A DNA stretch of 64,000 nucleotides from Bog-473 sp963754445 (GCA_963754445.1 CAVWFT010000001.1:186001-250000); one strand, 5' to 3'; shown: positions 51,300 through 60,555, counted from the stretch's first letter. Translations and numbers: made by a program. Notes: generated from the sequence alone by a model not told the origin.

Positions 51300-52958
51300 T
51301 CACGATGCCGCGGGCTCTGATTCTCTCCTCTTCTTCTGCGGTGCCGGGCGATCGTGGGGCAGTTCCTTGGTGAAGCCGAGCGAGATCAGAGCGAGCAGTC
51401 CTGCGGCGAGGAGCCCGGCCTTGAGAGAGAGAAGCTGGGCTGCCTCGTAGTCCTCCACCAATGCCGATGCCGATGCGTCATCGAGCCCTGCCTCCGTGGC
51501 TGCGTGGTGGACCGAGTCGGCCGGAACAAAGTTTGTGTTCGTGCCCGAGGCCACGCTCACCTGAGCCGCCACCTCCGAGCTGATCCTGGGGTCTTTCTCG
51601 ACGTTGGAGATGAAGGTGCTGGCTAAACCCATAAGCACGATTGCCCCGATAAGGGCGAGGCCCAGCGACGAACCGAGCTGCTGACCCGTGTACTGGAGCC
51701 CTCCCGCCTCGCTGCGTCCAGACTCCTCGACCGACGACTGGACGACATTGCCCAGTTGGGACACCATCAAGCCCATTCCAACCCCGAGCACGGCCATGCC
51801 GAGGGCGAACCCGGCGCTCGAGAGGGTGGGTTGAATCGTGGCCAGCAGTATGAGCGTCCCCGCGAGCGTAACGACCAAGCCAGCCCGCACGATCGTGCGC
51901 ACCGGAAACCGGGTGGACAGCCGCGAGCCGATCGCCGAGGTCACGAACATCGTGATTGAAACGGGCAGCATCTTGATCCCGGTCTCGAGAGCGGTCAGGC
52001 CGAGGACGAGTTGGAGGTAAAGCGGTATGACAAAGAAGACACCCATGAGGATCAGGTTCTGGCTGAAGAGCCCGATGAGTCCCGCCCGCACGGTGGGAAT
52101 TCGAACCAGGGAGAGATGGACGAGCGGGTCTCGGCGTCGCTCCTCACGATTGCGCTGCCAGGCGACGAAGCCCCAGATGAGCGCCGCGCCGGCGGCCATG
52201 ACATAGAGCGTGGGGGAGAAGCCGAAGATCGTGAAGGGAGCGTTTTTGGGCTTGAGCCAACCCCAGCTGCTCGATTTGAGGACTCCGAAGACGAAGAGAC
52301 CGAGGCCCGCGGCCGAGAGCACCGAGCCCACGTAATCGAGCTTGGGGGCGGGGCCCGGGCGCAGCGCATCGCCGACCTTCGGGGTCATGATCAAGATGAA
52401 GGTAACGAGCACCACCTCGCCGACGAAGACGATGCGCCAGGTAACGTTCGTGGTCGCCCACCCGCCGAGAATGGGGCCAATGGCAATACCCGCTCCGGCG
52501 ACGCCGCCGATGACGGCGTAGGCAATTTTGCGCCGCGGACCCTCAAAGTTGCCGGCGATCAGAGCGGCAAGCGCTGGAAGGACGAGCGCCGCACCGATCC
52601 CCTCAAGAACCGACCACCCAATCGCGAGGGTCACGACCGACTGCGAAACTGCAGTCAGGGCCGAACCGCACGCATAAATGATCAGTCCGATGACGAAGGC
52701 CCGGCGTCGGCCGATAATGTCGCCGATCTTTGCTCCTGTCATAATGAGCATGGCCATGACCAGGCAGTAGAGGGTGATTATGGCCTGAATCGTCGTCACC
52801 GTCGTGTTGAAATCCTTGACCAGCGCGCTGATTGAAACGTTCATCACCGATTGGTCGAGCACCATCACGAACTGAGCGGTGCCCAGTGCCACCAGGGCCA
52901 GCCAACCTTTCTTTGCTGGTGTGGCCGCAGCGGTCTGGGACATTGCCACGTCGGTCAT
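51300..52958 (-). CDS. MFS transporter, DHA2 (14-helix, EmrB/QacA) type
   Basis: The 552-residue protein is intact. Family motifs are FVMVLDQSVMNVSISALVKD (motif D1), GAKIGDIIGRRRAFVIGLII (motif A) and GGVAGAGIAIGPILGGWATT (motif C). About 14 helices are visible and a basic tail follows. The ATG follows AGGATGAGGA. Such carriers expel drugs or hydrophobic cations with protons. Unlike the MFS gene at 15.6-17.2 kb it has no frameshift. No local regulator is adjacent. Confidence 0.93.
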   Translation of the reverse strand: MTDVAMSQTAAATPAKKGWLALVALGTAQFVMVLDQSVMNVSISALVKDFNTTVTTIQAIITLYCLVMAMLIMTGAKIGDIIGRRRAFVIGLIIYACGSALTAVSQSVVTLAIGWSVLEGIGAALVLPALAALIAGNFEGPRRKIAYAVIGGVAGAGIAIGPILGGWATTNVTWRIVFVGEVVLVTFILIMTPKVGDALRPGPAPKLDYVGSVLSAAGLGLFVFGVLKSSSWGWLKPKNAPFTIFGFSPTLYVMAAGAALIWGFVAWQRNREERRRDPLVHLSLVRIPTVRAGLIGLFSQNLILMGVFFVIPLYLQLVLGLTALETGIKMLPVSITMFVTSAIGSRLSTRFPVRTIVRAGLVVTLAGTLILLATIQPTLSSAGFALGMAVLGVGMGLMVSQLGNVVQSSVEESGRSEAGGLQYTGQQLGSSLGLALIGAIVLMGLASTFISNVEKDPRISSEVAAQVSVASGTNTNFVPADSVHHAATEAGLDDASASALVEDYEAAQLLSLKAGLLAAGLLALISLGFTKELPHDRPAPQKKRRESEPAAS

Positions 52959-53260
52959 TCCTCATCCTTTCCCCAAATCCAGCGCCCTCGGAGGCTGCAC
53001 CCTGTGTCAAAACGGCCGAGGGCTCAAGGGCGACACGCTCCCACCATGATCAACACACCGCAAAAGCCGCTCAGTCGACATTTGAAGCCACACCACGCGC
53101 GGGCTGCCGGCTCGGCGGAGTATGTGAGGCATTGCGGCATATCGGGCGTGACCTTCGGGCATCGAACCCGTAGGTGTAGGGCACTGCTGTCGACCCAGAA
53201 TGAGGAGATGGCCGCGAGAGACCACCGGGCCCAAGCCACAGGTCGTCGACCCTGCTGGGG

Positions 53261-53614
53261 GAACAGAACATGGCGTTCCGTCGTCTGTCGGCAACAACCT
53301 TCGCTGCATCAGGGTCGATGATGTCGGTTTGCTGGCCGAGGAAGGTGATCGCCGCCAAAAGGGGAACCAGAACAGCGCCACGTTTCGTGTTGCGAGAGCC
53401 TGCCATTCCAAAGTCGGTACCGGGCCGTGGCCCTCCGACCCGTTCGGGCGTGTCTTTACGTGTCTTTAGCGAGAGGGAAGGAGAGGGATCGTGAGGGAAC
53501 CTGAGGGGATCGAAACGCCGCTACCAGGAATATCCTCGGAAAGGACCTGGTCAAAAGGCTGAGAACCGTACTTTCGCAATGTAGAGGCCGTGGGTTCAAA
53601 TCCCATCACCTCCA
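53261..53614 (+). repeat. tRNA-Ala att repeat unit, copy E (island right boundary)
   Basis: The core 53573-53614 repeats the tRNA 3' half from the anticodon loop to the discriminator base, and is then followed by CCC rather than CCA. Left arm: paired CGTGTCTTTA sites (53449-53468), the purine tract, and ACCAGG/CCTGGT inverted repeat. The left extension to about 53261 resembles copy B. No right-arm sites follow, and the DNA to the right reads like ordinary chromosome. The 300 bases between the MFS gene and this unit hold no credible gene. Confidence 0.8.
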
Positions 53615-53836
53615 CCCGGTCGTCAGATCTACGACGTCTTCCCAGTTCGGACGAGCTATTTTCATCGGCCTCGATTTCATTGGCCTTCGCCACCGAGCGA
53701 ATCGCCCGAGCAATCCCCATGTCAGGGACTCTGCTCGGTGCGGTTGTAGGTCTGCATCGATCGGCATCCCTTGCAGAAGGTGCAATCGGGGTGTAAAAGT
53801 GGTTGGCTGTCGTTCGATCTGAAAAAGGTGGAATTG

Positions 53837-55129
53837 ATGATCTCGACGGGATACCGGATCAGGCGCGTCTTGTTCGCCGGAGTTGCCGCAGTTGCAATCG
53901 GTGGCGCCGGACTCGCCGAAGCTTCGGCCACTTCGGCTGCAAACCTGCCCACGTTGTACGCGTCGCCAAGTGCCACCTCGAGTGGCGCCGGCACCTCATG
54001 TGCGACGGCAAACTTTTCGACGATCAGCGCCGCCGTGGCGAGTGCGGCCAGTGGTGACACGGTTGTGGCATGTCCTGGCACTTACGCCGAAGACGTCGTC
54101 ATCACCATCCCACTCACGCTTGTCGGCCAATCCGCCACCATCAACGCAACCGGGCTCCCGGGTGCTCCGACCGGCGCCATCCTCGGGCAGGCCCCCTACA
54201 ACGGGATCACCATCGAATCCTCCAACGTGACCGTGGAGGGGTTCAAGGTTGTTGGCGCAGAGGGCGAGGGGATCCTGGCGGTCAATCCCGATCCGGTCGA
54301 GGGTCCGGTCGTCGGGGGAAGACAGCTCTACACGGGAACCCCGTTGACCGGCATCACGATCGAGAACAACGTGGTCAAGAACAACGACCAAGGTTTCAAT
54401 AAGAAGAAATCCCCGTATGTTCCCTGCACGCCCAACGGTGGATCGGACTGCGGCGAAGGGATTCACCTGATGAGCGTCGCCGATTCGTTCGTTCTCGGCA
54501 ACCGATCTGTCGGAAACGCAGGGGGGATTCTGCTGACCGACGAGTACGGGCCGAACCACAACAACGTGGTGCGCCGAAACGATGTCGTTGGGAACACGAG
54601 GGACTGTGGTATCACCCTCCCGGGACACAACCTGGCCTTCGATCCTTCGACTGGTCAGCTGGATCCAACCTTCGGGGGCGTCTACGACAACCTGATCATC
54701 CATAACGTGGTCACCGGCAATGGAGTCGAGGGCTACGGCGCGGGCGTCGGGATCTTCGCTCCGGAGACATTCACTGGCTCTTACGACAACACGGTCACGG
54801 ACAATCTGATCGAGGGCAACGGCCTCGCCGGTATCTCGGTGCACGGCCACCAAGCGAACGCCTACGTCAACGACAACGTCTTCACTGACAACACGATCGG
54901 CCGGAACAACGTGGACCTGGCCGATGGAGCGGACCCGCCGGGCCCGGCGGACAAGGAGACGACCGGCATCTTGGTGTGGTCGGATGCCACGGCCTACGAC
55001 GTGACCATCACGGGCAACACCATCTTCGATGACACGTACGGCGTTTGGTACACGCCGAGCACGGTGAACGTCACGCGCAACTCCAACAAGTTCTCCGTGA
55101 CCACCACGAAGTTCTACTCGGCGTCCTGA
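53837..55129 (+). CDS. secreted right-handed parallel beta-helix protein
   Basis: The 430-residue protein has a signal peptide (VLFAGVAAVAIGGAGLAEAS) and many short beta-helix coils, each with G-I-x-I/V-x-x-N patterns (YNGITIESSNVTVEGFKVV, LTGITIENNVVKNNDQGFN, YDNTVTDNLIEGNGLAGISV). It belongs to the NosD/pectate-lyase-like superfamily. No catalytic residues of a known lyase can be named. It may bind or cut polysaccharide. The first gene right of the island, it is convergent with the sulfatase downstream. Confidence 0.85.
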   Translation: MISTGYRIRRVLFAGVAAVAIGGAGLAEASATSAANLPTLYASPSATSSGAGTSCATANFSTISAAVASAASGDTVVACPGTYAEDVVITIPLTLVGQSATINATGLPGAPTGAILGQAPYNGITIESSNVTVEGFKVVGAEGEGILAVNPDPVEGPVVGGRQLYTGTPLTGITIENNVVKNNDQGFNKKKSPYVPCTPNGGSDCGEGIHLMSVADSFVLGNRSVGNAGGILLTDEYGPNHNNVVRRNDVVGNTRDCGITLPGHNLAFDPSTGQLDPTFGGVYDNLIIHNVVTGNGVEGYGAGVGIFAPETFTGSYDNTVTDNLIEGNGLAGISVHGHQANAYVNDNVFTDNTIGRNNVDLADGADPPGPADKETTGILVWSDATAYDVTITGNTIFDDTYGVWYTPSTVNVTRNSNKFSVTTTKFYSAS

Positions 55130-55243
55130 CTGGAACTCTCGCGACGCGGGTATCCGACCGAAGCAGGAGCACGGCACGCACGCAGGCGACTCAAGACGGC
55201 CAGGGTCTCCAACGCGCCTGCTCGGAGAGGTGTCGGGCGCTCT

Positions 55244-56884
55244 CTACGTGGTGGCATTGCGCAGCTTCGGAATCCGGCGCTTGGCGTTGCGTTGCGATTC
55301 GAGTACGGACTTCATGCTCGACGCAGCGGCAGGATCGGCGAGCACCCGGTTCTGACGCTCCTCGGGGTCCACGGTCAGGTTGTGCAACTCCCAGTCCGGC
55401 TCGGCCGCAGGACCCAGGAAGGGGTTGCGAGCAATTCCCTGTTCGGCGTACCAGTCGTCCAGGCGCTCGTAATAGTGGTTCAGCTTCCAGAGCTCAGCCG
55501 CACCGGCGTCCCCGGTTGGGAGTGTTGCCAGCACCGACTCGATGTTGACCGGGGGTGAGACCGGGTCGAACGCGGCCCCGGTCAGGATGTTGACCTCGGT
55601 CAGACCTCGGGTGACGTCGTCTTCGGTCATGAAGTAGATAGGTGACGCGAGTGAGTCCTGCTCGACCTGACCTCGGACCAACGGGCTCAGGTCCCGTCCC
55701 GGCAATGGTTGGACCTCGTTGTGGTGGGCAGAGACGCCCTTCGTCGCCTTCCCCGGGTCGATCCCGGCCAATCCGAGCAACGTCGGGATCAGATCCACGT
55801 GGCTGGTGGGCATGTCGATCCCTCCGCGCCCAGATGCAATACCCGGACCGGCGATGAGCAGCGGCACTCGGGTTGCCTCATCGAATGCATTGCACCACTT
55901 CTGGATGAGCCCACCGTGGGCGCCGAGCAGGTCACCGTGGTCCGAAGTGAACACGACAATGGTGTCATCGGCCATGCCCGACTGTTCGAGCGCCTCCAAG
56001 ATGCGTCCGATCGCCTTGTCCACCAGCTTCAGGAGGTAGTAGTAGAGGCGCCGGTAGCCGAGATCGGTGGCGGTTTCGAAGATCATCTGGGGCCAGCACG
56101 CCTTGAACGCCTCCTGGCACGCCGGGCGGCCGGAGAACGTGTCCGACTGAGAGGGTGCTTCGGGAACGTCGGGCACGGTGTCATCCGGGGGGCCGAATTG
56201 CAGCATCTGCTCCCACCCGAATCCTGAGAACGCGATGTCGTGCGGGTTGACGAAGGAGGCGACCGTCAGCCAGGGTCCCTCGGCTCGCGATGCCGCCAGC
56301 TCGCCGAAAAGTTCGACGACTTGCTCGGCGAAGACGCCGTCGCGGACGGTCCCGCAGTCGGACTTGTCGGCGCCGTGAGGCTCGCGTCCAATCCATCCCG
56401 AGAACCCGAACGGATCGAGCCGGTCGGCCTTACGGTAGGCCTCGACGGCCTCGGGAAGCAGATTGCCCTCGTCGTCGGAGGCCTTCAGGCCTTCGTGCGA
56501 ACCCGGGGTGGTGAGGTCGGCGAACGAGACGTGCCACTTACCCCGATAGTGGGTCCGGTAGCCACCGGCCCGGAACCAGTCGCCCAGGGTCGGGACGGTG
56601 TTCGGATCGAGCCAGTGCATGCCCGGGTCGGTGTTCTGCTTGGCCGTGCCGTCCGTGGAGGTCACCCCGTGCAGCGACGGGTACTGGCCAGTGAACAGGG
56701 TGGCCCGGCTGGGCACACAGGCCGTCGAGCCGGCGTAGTGCCGGTGGAACTCCAAGCCCCGGGCACGGAGCGACTCGCGTGCGGTGAGTTGGGACGTGCG
56801 GAACGACCGGACCGAATCGGGCTCGTAGGGCGGTGCGTACCGTTCCTCGTCCGTCATGATCAACAGGATGTTGGGGGAACTCAT
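55244..56884 (-). CDS. type I sulfatase (Cys-type)
   Basis: The 546-residue enzyme has the formylglycine site Cys56 in STACVPSRATLFTGQ, an N-terminal metal pocket (ILLIMTDEER), a GTRHYRGKWH-like segment (YRTHYRGKWHVSF), and FTSDHGDLLGAHGG for the other metal ligands. It resembles choline-sulfatase/N-sulfoglucosamine-type hydrolases. No signal peptide is visible. It has no linked maturase, but the anSME at 45.0-46.3 kb could serve it. The specificity is not predictable. Confidence 0.92.
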   Translation of the reverse strand: MSSPNILLIMTDEERYAPPYEPDSVRSFRTSQLTARESLRARGLEFHRHYAGSTACVPSRATLFTGQYPSLHGVTSTDGTAKQNTDPGMHWLDPNTVPTLGDWFRAGGYRTHYRGKWHVSFADLTTPGSHEGLKASDDEGNLLPEAVEAYRKADRLDPFGFSGWIGREPHGADKSDCGTVRDGVFAEQVVELFGELAASRAEGPWLTVASFVNPHDIAFSGFGWEQMLQFGPPDDTVPDVPEAPSQSDTFSGRPACQEAFKACWPQMIFETATDLGYRRLYYYLLKLVDKAIGRILEALEQSGMADDTIVVFTSDHGDLLGAHGGLIQKWCNAFDEATRVPLLIAGPGIASGRGGIDMPTSHVDLIPTLLGLAGIDPGKATKGVSAHHNEVQPLPGRDLSPLVRGQVEQDSLASPIYFMTEDDVTRGLTEVNILTGAAFDPVSPPVNIESVLATLPTGDAGAAELWKLNHYYERLDDWYAEQGIARNPFLGPAAEPDWELHNLTVDPEERQNRVLADPAAASSMKSVLESQRNAKRRIPKLRNATT

Positions 56885-57077
56885 GAACAGAAAGCTAGGC
56901 CAGATTGCTTCGGGTCGGGGCCCGGGCCTCCCACCTCAACGTCGCGATTGATAGGCATCAGCCCGGTTCGTCGTCGCGGGTTGTGATGACCGCCCCCACG
57001 AGCATTGCGCCCGCCGGTTTCGGTGGTGCGCTGTCGCGGGCCATCGTGACGCTCACTACCGACGCTCGAGTTGAGCG

Positions 57078-57608
57078 TCACGGATCGGTGAGCGCGGCCA
57101 AGACCCTTCTCGTCAGGTCCTCGGTGTGGACGGCGGTCGTCGTATCCACCTCGATCATCCGGCAAATACCGATGGGCTGATCGAATTCGGCCAGAAGCGC
57201 CCAGTCCAGGGTCGGTGTCACGTGTGCGGGATGGTGAGCCGAGTGGGCCGCACGTCGCGCATAGCGTTCACGGGCCACTTCGGGTGGGCACCGGCAATAT
57301 ACCTCCACCAACTTCGATGAAAGGCCCGACAACTTGGTCTTCTCGTACTCGCTGCGCGGACGAAAATTGGCCTCGAGGACGGCGCGTCGACTCTGTCCGG
57401 CCAGAGTCCACAGGATTTCCATTGCGGCTGCTCCCAGCCGCCGGGACCATTCGAGATCACCCCTTGGTGGGGTGAGGACGTCCCAGAGCGTCTCTTTGAT
57501 GAGGTCTTTTCCGATGAGGTTCATCTGGAGCGTGTCCGCCAGCTGCGCGGCCAGGGTGGACTTTCCGGAGCCCGGGGCGCCCGACACGAACACGATCTCG
57601 CGGTCCAC
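57078..57608 (-). CDS. AAA_33-type P-loop kinase
   Basis: The 176-residue protein has Walker A GAPGSGKSTLA (residues 10-20), a lid-like RARRAAHSAHHP region near 117-128 (ARERYARRAAHSAHH) and the overall size of small ATP-dependent kinases (gluconate, chloramphenicol or RNA/DNA end kinases). The substrate is not identifiable. The start is a GTG. It is isolated from its neighbours. Confidence 0.85.
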   Translation of the reverse strand: MDREIVFVSGAPGSGKSTLAAQLADTLQMNLIGKDLIKETLWDVLTPPRGDLEWSRRLGAAAMEILWTLAGQSRRAVLEANFRPRSEYEKTKLSGLSSKLVEVYCRCPPEVARERYARRAAHSAHHPAHVTPTLDWALLAEFDQPIGICRMIEVDTTTAVHTEDLTRRVLAALTDP

Positions 57609-57699
57609 CCGCGGAGTTTACGGATCGGGTACCCCTCCGTGCCTTCCGCAGAGCGAGGTTGCTGGCGGCGCACCACCCTGTTCAGCGTTTCGTTCCACC

Positions 57700-58461
57700 T
57701 CAGCGCGTCGAGAGGGTCACCGTGGAGTGTTCGGGCACCGTGGCGCCCGCCGCCGGGGACTCCGTAGCGACAGATGTTCCCACCGGATCGGCATAGACCG
57801 CGTTCAGGCATGCTCGGGCGAGCACGAGGGCGGCGACCGCCGGGTGTGCCCCGACGACGTCGGGAATCGTCACTGCCGCTGGTGCGCGCCCCGGCCGGTC
57901 GGCACAGGGCGCGGTGAGCGGCGGGTTCCCCGGCGCCTTGAGAGTTACGGCGACTCGGTTCGGTCGCTCCGTGAGACCGGCGAGGCCGACGACATCCAGT
58001 GTCGTGAAGTAGGTCCCGGCGGGAAGTGGAGGCGGTCCGGCCACGGTGCAGGTTGGTAGCGTCAGCGTCGGCCGCGAGCCTCCTGCCGGCTCGGGTTGCG
58101 TGCAGCCCGCGTACGTGGTGATGACGGTTACCCGGAATCGATTGGCTCCTGGGGCCAGTCGAACGGTCGGAGCGCACGCCACGGCGGTACGGGCGAACGG
58201 CAAGGAGTCCACATGACCGCGCAGACCGATGGCCAGCCATCCGTTCTCCGCGCAGGTGCCAACGGTGATCCGGTCTGCGGTCGTGTTCGTCAAGATGACC
58301 GTCCCTTCGATCGGACGACCAGCCACCGTGTGGCTCTGCGTCAGGAGGACACGTATCTCGATGGGATGAGTCGGAGACCCACCCGCAGCCGCCGCGCTCG
58401 TGCCGCTGCTCGAGGCGAGGATGCTGAGGGCGAGGGCCAGGACGGTCAGAGCTCTGATCAC
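57700..58461 (-). CDS. secreted PASTA-domain protein
   Basis: A 253-residue protein starting at GTG 58461 has a signal peptide (RALTVLALALSILASSSGTS), an Ig-like middle region (GRPIEGTVILTNTTADRITV) and one C-terminal PASTA domain (VTIPDVVGAHPAVAALVLAR, then SPAAGATVPEHSTVTLSTR). PASTA domains bind peptidoglycan fragments. Longer frames extend upstream but only the GTG gives a proper signal peptide. The function is probably wall-associated. Confidence 0.75.
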   Translation of the reverse strand: MIRALTVLALALSILASSSGTSAAAAGGSPTHPIEIRVLLTQSHTVAGRPIEGTVILTNTTADRITVGTCAENGWLAIGLRGHVDSLPFARTAVACAPTVRLAPGANRFRVTVITTYAGCTQPEPAGGSRPTLTLPTCTVAGPPPLPAGTYFTTLDVVGLAGLTERPNRVAVTLKAPGNPPLTAPCADRPGRAPAAVTIPDVVGAHPAVAALVLARACLNAVYADPVGTSVATESPAAGATVPEHSTVTLSTR

Positions 58462-58534
58462 GGGTCCTATGACGCCGATTCGGCTGCATCGGTTCGAACG
58501 CACGGGTTGGCTCTGCCACAACTGGGCTCTCAGC

Positions 58535-59134
58535 TCATTGTTTTCTGAGCGACTCCCTCGCTTCCCGAACGGCATAGAACAGCAACACGTAGCCGGCGAG
58601 AGGATCGGCCCACCACCACCCGGCCCAGGCATTCAGCACCAAGCCGGCGAATACCGCGCTGGCCAGGATTCCGTCGATCAAGGTGATGCGACCCTCGGCG
58701 ATGAGAACTGGATTGCCCAAGGCGGCACCAGTCCGGGATTTGCCGTGCGCCAGTGCGAACATCACCGCTGCGGTCAGGGCGGTCCATGCGATGCCCAGCA
58801 CGCTGTGGTGCGGATGGAACCTCATGACGAGAACCACGGTGCTCTGGATACCCAGGTAGAGGGCCAACGCCACGAACGCGAGTCCAATCAGGCGCATGGC
58901 CCGATGCCGGCGCTCGTCGTCCGTGCCGGCCAGCTCCCACAAGACGACGGTCGAAGCCCCTATCTCGATGAGACTGTCGAGGCCGAAGCCCGCCAAGGCA
59001 ACGGATCGGGCGGTGACCACCCCGTACGCGAGCACGAAGACGCCCACGACATTCCACCCCAGCGTGGCCGCTTCGAGCCTGCGACCACGAACGAGAAGCG
59101 CGTGCCGGCGGGTGCGACCGCTGACCTCAACCAC
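58535..59134 (-). CDS. short cation diffusion facilitator-type transporter
   Basis: The 199-residue protein keeps the membrane part of the CDF family: LGWNVVGVFVLAYGVVTARS, AGFGLDSLIEIGASTVVLWE and a final ADPLAGYVLLFYAVREARES. The 'DSLIEIGAS' and 'DPLAG' segments carry the Asp residues of the family metal site. The C-terminal cytoplasmic domain is missing, as in some short actinobacterial forms. The start is GTG 59134 or GTG 59140; longer frames are not supported. Confidence 0.8.
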   Translation of the reverse strand: MVEVSGRTRRHALLVRGRRLEAATLGWNVVGVFVLAYGVVTARSVALAGFGLDSLIEIGASTVVLWELAGTDDERRHRAMRLIGLAFVALALYLGIQSTVVLVMRFHPHHSVLGIAWTALTAAVMFALAHGKSRTGAALGNPVLIAEGRITLIDGILASAVFAGLVLNAWAGWWWADPLAGYVLLFYAVREARESLRKQ

Positions 59135-59297
59135 GCACACAGTGTCCCAGATCTTCTCCAGATCACCGCTCCTCGGTCTTCCCCGGCCGGAACCCACGGT
59201 GAATTCGCATCCCAGTGGACTGATCCCGGGGCACTGTCCGGGGTGGCCGCGTCTGCGGACGCGTCGAGAGACGGGGCGACCATCTACATTGGCCGGT

Positions 59298-59786
59298 ATG
59301 GCTGCCATCTGTACGTGCTGCTCGACCTCGGTGGACTGGTGGGTCAGGTTGCGATCGCATCCGGACCTGCCGATCTGCCATAACTGCCTCGCGGGATTGG
59401 ATGGACAGCGAGACGGCCAACTGCAACTGATGGCCGGGACGTGGATGGTCACGGGGTTCGAGCCAATTTTCAAGGTCAGCGACGTACCGCGCTCGGTCGC
59501 GTGGTTCGAGCAGGCTGGATTCGACGTGACGTTCCACGATGCGTCGTATGCGTTTGCGCACCGAGCCCGCGACCTCACGGTCCACCTTGCACATGCAGAA
59601 GGCGACGAACGAGCTGGTCACGGCTCCTTGTACCTCCATTGTCAGGAGGCCGACCGGGTGGCCGAGGAGTGGCGGCAGGCGGGGCTGGAGGTCGACGGCC
59701 CACAGGACGAGGACTATGGGAAGCGGGAAGGCTCCATCACCGATCCCGATGGAAACACGATTCGGTTCGGCAGCCCCATTCGCTGA
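59298..59786 (+). CDS. glyoxalase/bleomycin-resistance (VOC) fold protein with N-terminal Cys pairs
   Basis: The 162-residue protein starts with a Cys-rich segment (ICTCCSTSVDWW and PICHNCLAGLDGQ) that could bind zinc. A VOC domain follows (IFKVSDVPRSVAWFEQAGFD, ending EGSITDPDGNTIRFGSP). VOC proteins bind antibiotics or act as small-molecule lyases or dioxygenases. The Cys-rich leader is unusual for a single VOC domain. The start is ATG 59298; an internal ATG near residue 45 would remove the leader. Confidence 0.75.
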   Translation: MAAICTCCSTSVDWWVRLRSHPDLPICHNCLAGLDGQRDGQLQLMAGTWMVTGFEPIFKVSDVPRSVAWFEQAGFDVTFHDASYAFAHRARDLTVHLAHAEGDERAGHGSLYLHCQEADRVAEEWRQAGLEVDGPQDEDYGKREGSITDPDGNTIRFGSPIR

Positions 59787-59864
59787 TCCGATCGGGTGCC
59801 TGCGACGGGCATCGGGCGTGGATGATGCTCGTCTGGGCATTCCGGCCGGCGGCTCCTGGCGATT

Positions 59865-60098
59865 TCAGGCATCCGGGTGGCGCAGGGGGTAGTCCCGTCC
59901 TCGATACTCGAAGACGGTCACGACTCTCCCGTCCGGCAGTGTCTGGACTCTGTCGCTTGCAACGTAGACGTGCCGCGATCCATCCTCCATCACGACAAGA
60001 AGCTCGCTGGTGTCGGGAGGGACGTCGTGCTCCCGGCCGTCCAGCGGGCCACCGTCAAGCACCGCGTTGCCGGCGCCCTCACCGAGGACATCTCCCAT
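59865..60098 (-). CDS. small conserved-looking protein
   Basis: The 77-residue protein (NAVLDGGPLDGREHDVPPDT, then DGRVVTVFEYRGRDYPLRHP) has the character of short phage or actinobacterial proteins with a beta-rich fold. No known function. The ATG at 60098 is preferred over the longer frame. Confidence 0.55.
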   Translation of the reverse strand: MGDVLGEGAGNAVLDGGPLDGREHDVPPDTSELLVVMEDGSRHVYVASDRVQTLPDGRVVTVFEYRGRDYPLRHPDA

Positions 60099-60270
60099 CC
60101 GATCATCGTATGCACCCTGTCCTGGGCGCCGGAAGGCCGGGGTGTCAGGTCGACGCGATCCCAACTTCGATGTGGAGTCGCGCCTTCCGCAGGGTCCGCC
60201 CGGGTGACCGAGGGTCGATCGGCATCGGGAACCACTGCGTTGCCGCTCTCACGGTGGGACAATCCGTGGC

Positions 60271-60555
60271 ATGGATGAGCCGCCGGAACTGCAGGAGAAC
60301 CCACACTGGAGAATGGCTGTCTGGGGCCTCCGGACTGGGTATGTCGGGCTTGTCGTGGGCATCGCCGGTCTCATCGCCATGACCACGGGATCGACACCAT
60401 GGGTCCTGGCCGTGGGGGTGATCATTTGGATCGCCGCCGCGGCGGTGACGTTGACCGGGGTCTTCTTGTCCCGGCACGAGCTCTCCGAGCCCCGACCGGG
60501 GTATTGGTCGCTGCGGTTCATGCTCGTCCACGACACGTTCCACGCTCGTTCGTAG
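60271..60555 (+). CDS. small two-helix membrane protein
   Basis: The 94-residue protein has two hydrophobic segments (YVGLVVGIAGLIAMTTGST and WVLAVGVIIWIAAAAVTLTG) and charged ends. It is isolated on the plus strand. No family is recognised. Confidence 0.65.
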   Translation: MDEPPELQENPHWRMAVWGLRTGYVGLVVGIAGLIAMTTGSTPWVLAVGVIIWIAAAAVTLTGVFLSRHELSEPRPGYWSLRFMLVHDTFHARS

